A stretch of DNA of 64,000 nt. It comes from Chloroflexota bacterium. GTDB taxonomy: Bacteria > Chloroflexota > Dehalococcoidia > Lucifugimonadales > UBA3495. The notes beneath the pieces are model-generated. The model was not told the origin of the DNA. It made no database searches and saw only the letters and a program-made list of their open reading frames with translations. The stretch is from the NCBI GenBank assembly GCA_028874075.1, contig JAPPLU010000076.1:1-64000 (forward strand). The letters run 5' to 3'. The stretch's first letter is position 1. Each line of letters opens with the position of its first letter. Below, piece by piece: positions 53,122 to 61,318 of the stretch. A program made the translations under genes and the position numbers.

Positions 53122-53146
53122 GGGGCGGGTTGCATACCCGCCCTTT
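53122..53146 (+). terminator. GGGCGGGT-type terminator
   Basis: GGGCGGGT pairs with ACCCGCCC around a 5-nt loop (tgcat), followed by TTTCTTG, 30 bp after the large-subunit stop. Confidence 0.75.
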
Positions 53147-53162
53147 CTTGTCAAGGTCAATT

Positions 53163-53681
53163 ATGCTGATTCCCATTGGCGACTGGCAGATCAGAAGCTG
53201 GCATCCGGAGGATGAGGCCAGCCTGGTCAAGTATGCCGATAACCGTAATGTCTCCATCAACTTACGGAATGCCTTTCCCCATCCATACACCCGGGAGCAT
53301 GCCCGAGCCTGGATTGAATTCGCGTCTTCTCAAGTGCCCGAGGCAAACTTTGCTATTGCCAGCCTTGACGAGGCTATTGGTGGCATAGGGTTGCGCTTGG
53401 GCGAGGATGTTTTCCGTGGCACGGCGGAAATTGGTTACTGGCTAGGAGAACCCTTCTGGGGAAGGGGAATAGCAACCCTGGCTGTCGTGGCGTTGACCGA
53501 CTTTGCCTTTTCCGAATTTGATCTGGATCGTGTTGAGGCCCACGTCTTCGAGCGCAATCCGGCTTCGGCCCGGGTGTTGGAAAAAGCCGGCTATTGTCTT
53601 GAAGGCCGTTTGCGCAGGAGTATTACCAAGGAAGGCATCACCATTGACCGCTTCCTTTATGCGAAAATAAGGGAACAATAG
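53163..53681 (+). CDS. GNAT-family acetyltransferase
   Basis: A 172-residue GCN5-related N-acetyltransferase of the RimJ/RimL type. IGYWLGEPFWGRGIATLAV contains the acetyl-CoA binding signature (GRGIA), and the C-terminal AHVFERNPASARVLEKAGYCLEGRLRRS is typical for protein N-terminal or small-amine acetyltransferases. ATG 53163 has AAGGT upstream. It is the first gene after the hydroxylase terminator. Confidence 0.9.
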   Translation: MLIPIGDWQIRSWHPEDEASLVKYADNRNVSINLRNAFPHPYTREHARAWIEFASSQVPEANFAIASLDEAIGGIGLRLGEDVFRGTAEIGYWLGEPFWGRGIATLAVVALTDFAFSEFDLDRVEAHVFERNPASARVLEKAGYCLEGRLRRSITKEGITIDRFLYAKIREQ

Positions 53682-53703
53682 GTGAGTGTAAGGAGTGTCA
53701 ACC

Positions 53704-53967
53704 GTGGCAACCGTATATATACCCACCATGCTGCTGCCCGTAACCGGCGGAGTGAAGCAGACGCAGGTGGAAGCTCGCAACGTCAGGCAGCTGATCAACG
53801 CCCTGGAGGACCAATTTCCGGGAATCCGGGACAGGCTGCTTGAAGAGAACCAGGTCCGCTCCAACCTCGCCGTCTCCATCGACGGGGAAGTGGCCCGCAT
53901 GGGTCTCCTGGAAAGGGTAGGCGAGAACAGCGAAGTCCACTTCGTCCCCGCCATAAGCGGCGGTTAG
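53704..53967 (+). CDS. MoaD/ThiS-like sulfur carrier
   Basis: An 87-residue ubiquitin-like beta-grasp protein ending in Gly-Gly (AISGG), the hallmark of MoaD/ThiS sulfur carriers whose C-terminus is thiocarboxylated. YIPTMLLPVTGG starts the fold, and LINALEDQFPGIRDRLLEEN and NSEVHFVPAISGG follow. GTG 53704 follows AAGGAG with an 8-nt gap, so it is preferred over GTG 53695. Its place near the molybdenum hydroxylase makes a role in molybdopterin or tungsten cofactor supply attractive but unproved. Confidence 0.88.
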   Translation: MATVYIPTMLLPVTGGVKQTQVEARNVRQLINALEDQFPGIRDRLLEENQVRSNLAVSIDGEVARMGLLERVGENSEVHFVPAISGG

Positions 53968-54198
53968 ACTATTACCCAGTGACTGGCGATTTCAGGCTAA
54001 CCTGAAGCGCTTTATCCTGGCTCTCGTGGCAGCCGCTACAGCCTGTAGAACGGGCTGGATGAGCCCTTCTGCAAGGGTGCCTTCGGGTCGCCGTCGCATT
54101 GACTACCTCCGGTATCGACCCTAAAATGAGTACAATTCGAAACCAACAGTTAGGTGGGTCCACGTCGTATGTGAGCTCACATAACTTAAGGGGAATAA

Positions 54199-54672
54199 AT
54201 GGCTAGGAAAAATTCCCCCGGAGGTGGTAAGCCCCGGGTGAAAGAGCCTGTTTCATCCGGGGGGGTAGTTTACCGCTGGGTCGATGGGCAGCTTGAGGTA
54301 GTGCTTTGCGGAAGAGACGAACCGGTGCGGTGGAGCCTCCCCAAGGGCACCCCCGACGCGGGCGAGACCCTTGAAGAGACGGCGTTACGGGAAGTCCAGG
54401 AAGAGACCGGTCTGGAGCCCGTAATTGAGCACCGAATCCGCAGCATTGACTACTGGTTCTCCGACAAGGACAACGAGGTCCGGTATCACAAAACGGTCCA
54501 TTTTTACCTGATGACAAGTGTAGGGGGTGACGTTAGTCTGCACGACCCGGAGTTCGATGTTGTCCAGTGGTTCCCCTATGAATCCGGTGTGGACAGCCTG
54601 GCCTACCCCAACGAAGCCGAAGTTCTCCGAGAGGCATTTAACCTGATTTCCCACAAGGAAAGAGCCGTCTGA
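54199..54672 (+). CDS. Nudix hydrolase
   Basis: A 157-residue MutT/Nudix protein. The Nudix box GX5EX7REUXEEXGU is complete: Gly50, Glu56, Arg64, Glu65, Glu68, Glu69 and Gly71, in GTPDAGETLEETALREVQEE. The basic, Gly-rich N-terminus (MARKNSPGGGKPRVKEP) precedes the fold. It likely hydrolyses a nucleoside-diphosphate-linked compound such as Ap4A or an oxidised nucleotide. The next gene starts 1 bp after its stop. Confidence 0.92.
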   Translation: MARKNSPGGGKPRVKEPVSSGGVVYRWVDGQLEVVLCGRDEPVRWSLPKGTPDAGETLEETALREVQEETGLEPVIEHRIRSIDYWFSDKDNEVRYHKTVHFYLMTSVGGDVSLHDPEFDVVQWFPYESGVDSLAYPNEAEVLREAFNLISHKERAV

Positions 54673-54673
54673 T

Positions 54674-55246
54674 ATGCCTGAACTGCTAGGTGCAAGGGTC
54701 ACTTTGCGGGACAAGCGGCTGGAAGACGCCGAACAGGACTACATCTGGCGATGTGACCCCGAACTGGCCCAGCTGGATGCCACATATCCGCTGACCATGA
54801 ACTATGACCGCTATCTGAAGATGTTTCAGGATCAGTTGCGGTATCCCACGCCCGGATCCCACCATTTCGGGATTGATGTGGAAGAGGGAAAGCTGATCGG
54901 CAACTGCATGTACTACGACCTGGACACTATCAACCTCGAAGCGGAACTGGGCATTGTCATTGGCGACCGCGACTACTGGAACAATTCCTACGGCTACGAT
55001 GCAGTGGTCACCCTGCTGGACTTCATGTTCACCGAGCGGAACCTGAAGCGGGTGTACCTTCACACCCTGGAATGGAACCATCGCGCCCAGCGAAGCTTCG
55101 GTAAATGCGGCTTCAACCCGGTGCGTCCGGTGAGACGCATGGGCCGCGACTTCATTCTTATGGAAGTGCTCCGGGCCGACTGGCTCGATAAGGCGGAAGA
55201 GAGATTGGCCAACCGCTGGCCCGCCCAGGCAGCCTCTTCCGACTGA
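54674..55246 (+). CDS. GNAT-family acetyltransferase
   Basis: A 190-residue acetyltransferase of the RimJ/RimL-like group. LGARVTLRDKRLEDAEQDY opens the fold, and LGIVIGDRDYWNNSYGYDAVVTLLDF holds the acyl-CoA loop, which lacks the usual GRG triplet. VYLHTLEWNHRAQRSFGKCGFNPV closes it. It starts a single base after the Nudix stop, so the two are cotranscribed. The acceptor is unknown. Confidence 0.87.
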   Translation: MPELLGARVTLRDKRLEDAEQDYIWRCDPELAQLDATYPLTMNYDRYLKMFQDQLRYPTPGSHHFGIDVEEGKLIGNCMYYDLDTINLEAELGIVIGDRDYWNNSYGYDAVVTLLDFMFTERNLKRVYLHTLEWNHRAQRSFGKCGFNPVRPVRRMGRDFILMEVLRADWLDKAEERLANRWPAQAASSD

Positions 55247-55269
55247 CTGAACCTATCAACGCCCTCAGC

Positions 55270-55989
55270 TCATCCCTTCGCAGCCTTGATGGCGTCCTCC
55301 AACGAGATGGCCCCCCGGTAGAGGGCCGTGCCGATAATCACTCCCTCTGCTCCCGTTTCGGTCAATTGCCGGATGTCATCCAGGGTGGATACGCCCCCCG
55401 ACGCCTGCACCTTCATCCCCGTCTCCCGCACTAACTCGGCGTTGGCAGCAAAATTGGGTGAAGTCAAGGTACCGTCCCTGGAAACGTCGGTGTACAACAG
55501 TCGGGGTACGCCCAGGTCTCTCACCTGCCTGGCCAGCTCCAGGGCCGAAACCTGGCTTCCGGCAGTCCAACCCCGGATGGTAACCATTCCGGCCCGAGCG
55601 TCCACCGCGACTACCACCCTTTCGCCGCCGTAGTCCTGGCACAGACCCTTCAACAGTTCAGGGTTCTCCACTGCGGCGGTCCCGATGACGACCCGGGCTA
55701 CACCCGCCAAGAGCAAGGAGTCGGCAGTCGTCCTTTCCCGGATGCCGCCTCCGACCTGCACCGGTATATCCAGAGCATGAACTATTGAAGTGATAATCGA
55801 CAGGTTGGCGGGAACCCCGCCGGCGGCCCCATCCAGGTCCACCAGGTGAAGGAGGTTGCCACCCTGTTCCTGCCATCCCAGTGCCACCGCAACGGGGTTT
55901 TCCGAAAAGACGGTCTGCCGGTCGAAATCACCCTGGTAGAGGCGGACGCACCGCCCATTTTTCAAGTCTATGGAGGGGATAATTTGCAT
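55270..55989 (-). CDS. hisA: Phosphoribosylformimino-AICAR ribotide isomerase
   Basis: A 239-residue TIM-barrel isomerase of histidine synthesis that turns ProFAR into [27 protein letters not shown] holds the catalytic Asp8, [15 protein letters not shown] holds the second Asp (about 130), and [14 protein letters not shown] and [12 protein letters not shown] are the phosphate-binding loops. It lies 26 bp after hisH on the minus strand. Other his genes are outside the window. Confidence 0.95.
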   Translation of the reverse strand: MQIIPSIDLKNGRCVRLYQGDFDRQTVFSENPVAVALGWQEQGGNLLHLVDLDGAAGGVPANLSIITSIVHALDIPVQVGGGIRERTTADSLLLAGVARVVIGTAAVENPELLKGLCQDYGGERVVVAVDARAGMVTIRGWTAGSQVSALELARQVRDLGVPRLLYTDVSRDGTLTSPNFAANAELVRETGMKVQASGGVSTLDDIRQLTETGAEGVIIGTALYRGAISLEDAIKAAKG

Positions 55990-56015
55990 TGGTGGGATGG
56001 GGCCGCAACCCTGGG

Positions 56016-56675
56016 CTAGGCTGCCGCCCGGCTGGCGAAGTGCAGGAAGTTACGGTAGACCTGCAGGCCGATGTCCCCGCTCTTTTCCGGGTGGAACTGG
56101 GTGGCCACGAGGTTATTCCTGGCGTAGGCGCTGCAAAAGGGAAGGCCATAAGTAGTGGTACCCGCCACGCCGGACCCTTCATCAGGGGAGGCGTAGTAGC
56201 TGTGGACAAAATAGAAGTGGCTCGAAGGTGGAATTCCCTGAAACACGGGGTGGTCAAAGCTAAACTCAACGCTGTTCCACCCCATGTGGGGGACCTTCAG
56301 ACCCGCTGGCAACCGCTTGACTCGCCCGGGGACGATGCCGAGGCAAGGGGCATCACCTTCTTCGGTGCGGTCCAGCAACAGTTGCAAGCCCAAGCAGACG
56401 CCGAGAAATGGCCCGCCGTCGGTTATAAACTTCTTGATAGGAGCGACCAAGTCCCGTGACTCCAGCGCCTGCATTGCGGCGGGCCCTGACCCGACTCCAG
56501 GCAATATGACTGCATCAGCCGTGTCCAGTTCGGAGGGGTTCTCGGAAACCAGCGGGTGAGCGCCCACCGCTTCGAGAGCCTTAGCCACGCTGCGCAAATT
56601 ACCTGACTGGTAGTCTATGACGACAATTCTGAGGTCTGCTGCCGAGTTGCAGGCGTCGCCATTTCCTCCGGGCAT
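56016..56675 (-). CDS. hisH: Imidazole glycerol phosphate synthase, glutaminase subunit
   Basis: A 219-residue class I glutamine amidotransferase feeding ammonia to HisF. The nucleophile is Cys94 in LGVCLGLQLL, and the His/Glu pair lies in ATQFHPEKSGD. LRIVVIDYQSGNLRSV is the usual opening, so about 14 extra N-terminal residues are either real or mark a later start. It precedes hisA in the same unit and follows the cobalamin adenosyltransferase by 2 bp. Confidence 0.95.
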   Translation of the reverse strand: MPGGNGDACNSAADLRIVVIDYQSGNLRSVAKALEAVGAHPLVSENPSELDTADAVILPGVGSGPAAMQALESRDLVAPIKKFITDGGPFLGVCLGLQLLLDRTEEGDAPCLGIVPGRVKRLPAGLKVPHMGWNSVEFSFDHPVFQGIPPSSHFYFVHSYYASPDEGSGVAGTTTYGLPFCSAYARNNLVATQFHPEKSGDIGLQVYRNFLHFASRAAA

Positions 56676-56677
56676 TG

Positions 56678-57262
56678 TTAGCTCCGTTCTCCGGTAGCCC
56701 GTTCTATGGGAAGTTCCCGGTCCTGGTACCTTGCCAATACGAACAGCAGGTCTCCAAGGCGGTTCAGATAGTGAATAATCAACTCGTTGGTAAGGCGCCC
56801 TCCCTCGGCTAGAGCCACCACCCTCCGCTCGGCGGTCCGTATTGACGTACGGGACATGTCTATGGCCGACGACGCCGGCGAGCCACCGGGCAAAACAAAG
56901 ACGGTCGGCATCTGGAACTCTTCCTCCAGCGAGTCAATAGTGTTTTCCAGGTTTTCCACCATCTCTGCCGTCACCGGCGCGAAATGCTGTTGGAAGAGTT
57001 CGTACTTGTCGGGTTCGGTGGCCAGCTCTGCGGCAATGGTAAACAGCTCCCGTTGCAGGTCCCGCAGAATGTCCTTGACCTTCTGGTCTTCGGAGAGGGA
57101 CCTGGCTAATCCCATCACCGACACTGCCTCGTCGGTAATGCCGTAGGCTTCGGTGTGGGGGTCGTTCTTGGAGACCCGCCCCCCATAAAGCAGGCTGGTC
57201 TCGCCCTTGTCTCCAAACTTGGTATAAACCCTTTTCCGGTAGGAAGACGATGAAGAAGTCAC
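56678..57262 (-). CDS. ATP:cob(I)alamin adenosyltransferase, PduO type
   Basis: A 194-residue adenosyltransferase that makes coenzyme B12. The ATP-binding N-terminus reads VYTKFGDKGETSLLYGGRVSKNDP, and the C-terminal helices contain RTSIRTAERRVVAL and NRLGDLLFVLARY. The GTG at 57262 (GAGGGA upstream) gives normal length; the open frame upstream has no family similarity. Its closeness to hisH (2 bp) suggests co-transcription with the his genes. Confidence 0.9.
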   Translation of the reverse strand: MTSSSSSYRKRVYTKFGDKGETSLLYGGRVSKNDPHTEAYGITDEAVSVMGLARSLSEDQKVKDILRDLQRELFTIAAELATEPDKYELFQQHFAPVTAEMVENLENTIDSLEEEFQMPTVFVLPGGSPASSAIDMSRTSIRTAERRVVALAEGGRLTNELIIHYLNRLGDLLFVLARYQDRELPIERATGERS

Positions 57263-57496
57263 GTCGCAATCCCTCGCCAGGAATGATTGTGTGAATAAGC
57301 CAACGGGGCGCAGGGGTGGGCTACAAACCAGCCCAATGCCCAATTTAACTGCTATTTGACAGCGAAAACACCGAAACGGAACGCCGCCAAGCCTTTCGGC
57401 ATTGTAGCATAGGGCCATAGACCCGGCTATACTGGTGGCGCTGTCACCGGTGTTGCAGCGCCCGTCAATAGAATTGCCGCCAAGGAGTCACACCCC

Positions 57497-58255
57497 ATGC
57501 CACCGCAACTGAGTGTCATCGGCTTAGAAGGCATGCCCGAAGTCAGGCCCGGAGATGACCTGGCCGGCCAGATAGTTGAGGCCGCCCAGGCCCAGGGCAC
57601 TCCCGTGGCTGGCGGCGACGTCCTGGTGGTAACTCAGAAGATAGTATCCAAAGCGGAGGGAAGGGTAATCTCCATTGAGGGCATCGAAGCTTCGCCCCTG
57701 GCCGTTTCCATCACGGAGGGCCACCGCCGAGACCCCCGGCACACCGAGCTAATCCTGCGTGAGAGCCGCCGTATCGTCCGCATGGACCGGGGGGTGATCA
57801 TCAGCGAGACTTACCACGGCTTCAATTGCGCCAACGCGGGCATAGACGCTTCCAACATCCCCGGCGATGGAACCGTGGCTCTGTTGCCGATAGACCCGGA
57901 CGCCTCTGCGCGCGGTATCCGCGAGGCCATCCGCAACAGGACGGGGGCAGACGTGGCAGTGATCATTTCGGATACCTTCGGTCGCCCGTGGCGCAGCGCG
58001 GCGGTCAACGTGGCCATTGGAGTGGCCGGAATAAACCCGCTGCTCAGTTACGTAGGGCAGGAAGACTCCCACGGTAACCTGATGTACACCACCGTGATTA
58101 ACGTGGCGGACGAACTGGCCGCTACTGCGGAACTGGTTACCGGCAAGGTGCTGAACGTGCCCGTGGCCATTGTAAGGGGTTATGCCTACGAACCAATGGA
58201 AGACGCCAGCAATCAGGCTCTTATTCGCGATCCCGACAAGGACCTTTTCCGCTAA
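57497..58255 (+). CDS. cofE: Coenzyme F420-0:L-glutamate ligase
   Basis: A 252-residue ligase that adds glutamates to F420-0. VVTQKIVSKAEGR, GFNCANAGIDASNIPGDG and IISDTFGRPWRSAAVNVAIGVAGI are the CofE blocks that bind GTP, metal and F420. ATG 57497 has AAGGAG ten bases upstream. It is a single-domain CofE with no FbiB-type C-terminal domain. It is 40 kb from the other F420 genes, and its stop overlaps that of dinB by 4 bp. Confidence 0.93.
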   Translation: MPPQLSVIGLEGMPEVRPGDDLAGQIVEAAQAQGTPVAGGDVLVVTQKIVSKAEGRVISIEGIEASPLAVSITEGHRRDPRHTELILRESRRIVRMDRGVIISETYHGFNCANAGIDASNIPGDGTVALLPIDPDASARGIREAIRNRTGADVAVIISDTFGRPWRSAAVNVAIGVAGINPLLSYVGQEDSHGNLMYTTVINVADELAATAELVTGKVLNVPVAIVRGYAYEPMEDASNQALIRDPDKDLFR

Positions 58256-59346
58256 CTGGGCGCATCTTCAACGTCCCATGGCAGGGACAGCTGCCATGGT
58301 CGTTCTACCTCCGATTCGAAACCGGACATACCCACACCCAGCAGCCGGAAGGCCTTCCCCGGGGCCAGTTCCGCGGACAGCAACGTCCACCCGGTTTGCT
58401 GAATGTCCTCCACCGCATAGGTGTAACGGGGAAGGGTAGTTTGCCTGGTTAGGGTAGTAAAGTCGGCGAGCCTCAGCTTTATCGTAACTGTCCTGCCCCT
58501 GATGCCCTTCCTTTCCAGACTACCGGCCACGCTGGTCGACAACCTATCCAGAGTTTCGCGTAATTCTTGGGGTTCGCTCAAGTCCTCGGCAAAGGTGGTT
58601 TCGGCGCTGATGGACTTGGGTGACCGTTCCGTCTTCACAGGATCGTCGTCCTGTCCCAGCGCCTTGGCGTGGATGGCGGCTGCCCGCTTCCCAAACCGCC
58701 TGGCGAACCAGTCATCCGGTTGTGCTGCCAGGTCGCCAATGGTTGCTACGCCGTCCTGGTGAAGCCTTTCGACGGTCTTGGGGCCTATTCCCCATAACTT
58801 GCCCACCGCGAGCGGTGCAAGAAAGTCCCGTTCTTCCCCCGGCGCCACAACAACCAGGCCATCGGGCTTTTCCAAATCCGACGCAATCTTGGCCACTGAT
58901 TTGCAAGTGCCCAGCCCGATGGAAACGTTCAGACCCGTTTCGTTATTCACCCTCCGCTTCAGGTCGATGGCCACGCCCAGGGGAAGCTTGCCACCCTCAA
59001 CGGCCTCCGTAACGTCCAGGTACGCCTCATCCAGCGACAGTGGCTCTACCAGGTCAGTAACGTCATGAAAGATATCCATCACCCGCCGGGACATTTCCCG
59101 GTAACGGTCAAAGCGGGGCCTGACCACGATGCCGTGGGGGCACTGGCGCACCGCGGTGGCCATGGGCATGGCCGAGTGGACGCCGAATACCCTGGCTTCG
59201 TAGGATGCAGTGGCCACCACGCCGCGGCTTTGCGGACTCCCGCCCACCAATACCGGTTTCCCCCGCAGCTCCGGGTTGTCCAGTTGCTCCACGGCAGCGT
59301 AAAAGGCGTCTAGGTCGGCATGAATTATATGGCGCATGTCCGGCAT
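58252..59346 (-). CDS. dinB: DNA polymerase IV
   Basis: A 364-residue Y-family translesion polymerase. Catalytic residues are Asp11 in HADLDAFYAAVE and Asp106-Glu107 in SLDEAYLD. GLGTCKSVAKIASDLEKPDG and LWGIGPKTVERL (HhH motif) follow, then the little-finger domain. ATG 59346 or 59337 is the likely start; the long upstream frame has no similarity. It is convergent with cofE and the two stop codons overlap. Confidence 0.93.
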   Translation of the reverse strand: MPDMRHIIHADLDAFYAAVEQLDNPELRGKPVLVGGSPQSRGVVATASYEARVFGVHSAMPMATAVRQCPHGIVVRPRFDRYREMSRRVMDIFHDVTDLVEPLSLDEAYLDVTEAVEGGKLPLGVAIDLKRRVNNETGLNVSIGLGTCKSVAKIASDLEKPDGLVVVAPGEERDFLAPLAVGKLWGIGPKTVERLHQDGVATIGDLAAQPDDWFARRFGKRAAAIHAKALGQDDDPVKTERSPKSISAETTFAEDLSEPQELRETLDRLSTSVAGSLERKGIRGRTVTIKLRLADFTTLTRQTTLPRYTYAVEDIQQTGWTLLSAELAPGKAFRLLGVGMSGFESEVERPWQLSLPWDVEDAPS

Positions 59347-59792
59347 CGCTTTGGACGGGCGGCTATCCTGCCCGGCCCTAGTGAAATACGGGTGCCCTGT
59401 TCCAATTTTACCCCTGTGTCCCCACGTCTCCAACCAGCAACTGTCAGTAGTGTGAGGCCGGCCCAGATTTAACTATTCACAATCTTCAAAAAAGATCGAG
59501 ACTCCTCCTACCGTTCAGCACATAGTCTCCGCTCTCTCGTCACCGGCAATCGGAACGCTCCGGCCGCTAGGCTCATTCTTGGTGAGATTGTCGCAGGGAC
59601 ATTGAGGCATGAGGTGATGCGCTCACTGCTTACCCGTTGCCCTTATCCGCTTCTGACGCTAAACTAACCCACGTATCCCAAATAATTCCCCGCAGACTTT
59701 ATCTACTAATTGGTGGAAACCTCCCTGCGGCCTGCCTTCCGGGGCGGGTCTCTTTTTTGGCAGCGGTTTCCGGCCAGCAAGGGCAGCCAGCC
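59347..59792. other. Intergenic region between dinB and the MFS gene
   Basis: 446 bp (290 bp if the transporter begins at 59637). I see no gene, repeat or convincing promoter in it. Confidence 0.4.
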
Positions 59793-61109
59793 TTGGAGCA
59801 AGCACAGCAGCAGACCAATCGTCCCCGTATTTACTACGGCTGGTGGATGGTGGTCATCACCTCCTGGATGGCGTTCTTCGCCAGTGGCATTTTCTTCCGG
59901 GGATTCACCGTCTTTGTTCCTGCCATTCGCGATTCCCTCAATATCAGCCAGGCGCAGACCAACCTGATATTCTCGCTGGCCCGCGCCGAAGGGGGGCTGG
60001 AGGGTCCCTTTGCCGGCTGGTTGATCGACAAATTTGGCAACCGGAACCTGCTGATTCCGTCGGTCCTGCTGGCCGTGATCGGTTATTTCGCCCTGTCCCA
60101 GTTTGTTAGCGGCTTCTGGAGTTTCGCCCTCGTTTACCTGGGACTGGTTTCCCTCGGCAATAGCATAGCCTTCCAGCACGCCATGTTTGCCGGTATCAAC
60201 CAGTGGTTCCGCCGGCGCCGCTCCCTTGCCATTTCCATCCTGGCCGCAGTGTCTTCCCTGGGCGGCCTGTTCATCGTACCGTCCATGAATGGGGTAATCG
60301 AAAAGTGGGGCTGGGAAATGGGGTCGCTGCTGGCCGGGGCAGCCTATCTGGTGTTCCTGCTGCCCCTGTGCTTTGTATTTCGGAACAAGCCCGAAGACAT
60401 GGGCCTGCTGCCCGACGGCGACACCGCGCCACCCTCGACTGCCGGGCGCGGCGCAGCGGCCCGTCGTCGGGTCCTGCGAGACTACACCGTCCCTGAAGCG
60501 TTGCGTACGCAAGCCTATTGGCTCCTGATGCTGGGCGCGGGCCTGCGCATGATTGCCACACTGGGCATCCTGGTCAGCATCATCCCAATTTTGGAAGACA
60601 AGGGAGTCAGCCGCCAGATGGCTGCGAACCTCACCGGGGCCATGTTCGGCATCAACTTTCTGGCCAGGCTGGTCCTGGGGTACTTTGGGGACAAATGGTC
60701 CAAGTCTCTGCTCCTTGCCGGCACTCTCGCCGCCGAGGCGGTAGCCCTGGTATTCCTTTACTTCGGAAGCTGGGACGCGGGGGCAGTCGGTATTATCCTG
60801 ATTACCGCCTTCATCGTCCTGGAGGGCTTTGGCGATGGCGCTGGCATAATTGTCTGGGCGGCCCTGGGCGACTATTACGGCCGTGACCGCTTTGCGACCC
60901 TGCGGGGCTACATAACCTTCTCGCACAGCTGGGCCCTGGTGGCTTCTCCCGTCTACGTGGGTTGGGTTTTCGACCACTTTGGCAACTACGATTGGGCCAT
61001 CTTACCGGCAGCCGTAGCCGCCGGCCTGGCCAGTCTTTGCTTCCTGGTCGTCCGTCGTCCTCCGCAGTTGACCACCGCGGATGAGGCGCCACCCGCCATT
61101 ATACAATAG
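59793..61109 (+). CDS. Major facilitator superfamily transporter
   Basis: A 438-residue carrier with 12 predicted helices, in two sets of six around an Arg-rich central loop (TAGRGAAARRRVLRDY). RIYYGWWMVVITSWMAFFASG is the start typical of the oxalate/formate and monocarboxylate groups. RGFTVFVPAI, GLEGPFAGWLIDKFGNRNLL and LARLVLGYFGDKW mark MFS loop motifs. TTG 59793 is the preferred start; the frame is open to 59637, but that stretch looks non-coding. The substrate is unknown and probably an organic anion. Confidence 0.85.
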   Translation: MEQAQQQTNRPRIYYGWWMVVITSWMAFFASGIFFRGFTVFVPAIRDSLNISQAQTNLIFSLARAEGGLEGPFAGWLIDKFGNRNLLIPSVLLAVIGYFALSQFVSGFWSFALVYLGLVSLGNSIAFQHAMFAGINQWFRRRRSLAISILAAVSSLGGLFIVPSMNGVIEKWGWEMGSLLAGAAYLVFLLPLCFVFRNKPEDMGLLPDGDTAPPSTAGRGAAARRRVLRDYTVPEALRTQAYWLLMLGAGLRMIATLGILVSIIPILEDKGVSRQMAANLTGAMFGINFLARLVLGYFGDKWSKSLLLAGTLAAEAVALVFLYFGSWDAGAVGIILITAFIVLEGFGDGAGIIVWAALGDYYGRDRFATLRGYITFSHSWALVASPVYVGWVFDHFGNYDWAILPAAVAAGLASLCFLVVRRPPQLTTADEAPPAIIQ

Positions 61110-61318
61110 CGTTTCCGCTGCGGTCAGGCCATCACCATTCCTGTCGGGCAATTTCCTGAACTCCGGCAAGCGCCTCGGTGAGAGGGGATGTTTGCGGGCC
61201 CCTCTTTCCCAAGGAACCGGCCTGTCTGCGGAGGTCTGCCGAAATTCCACCAATAGCCTTGAACTTTCCGATGGTATATCATAGGGGCACTCAGGCTTGT
61301 CGCTGACGAGGAGGCTAT

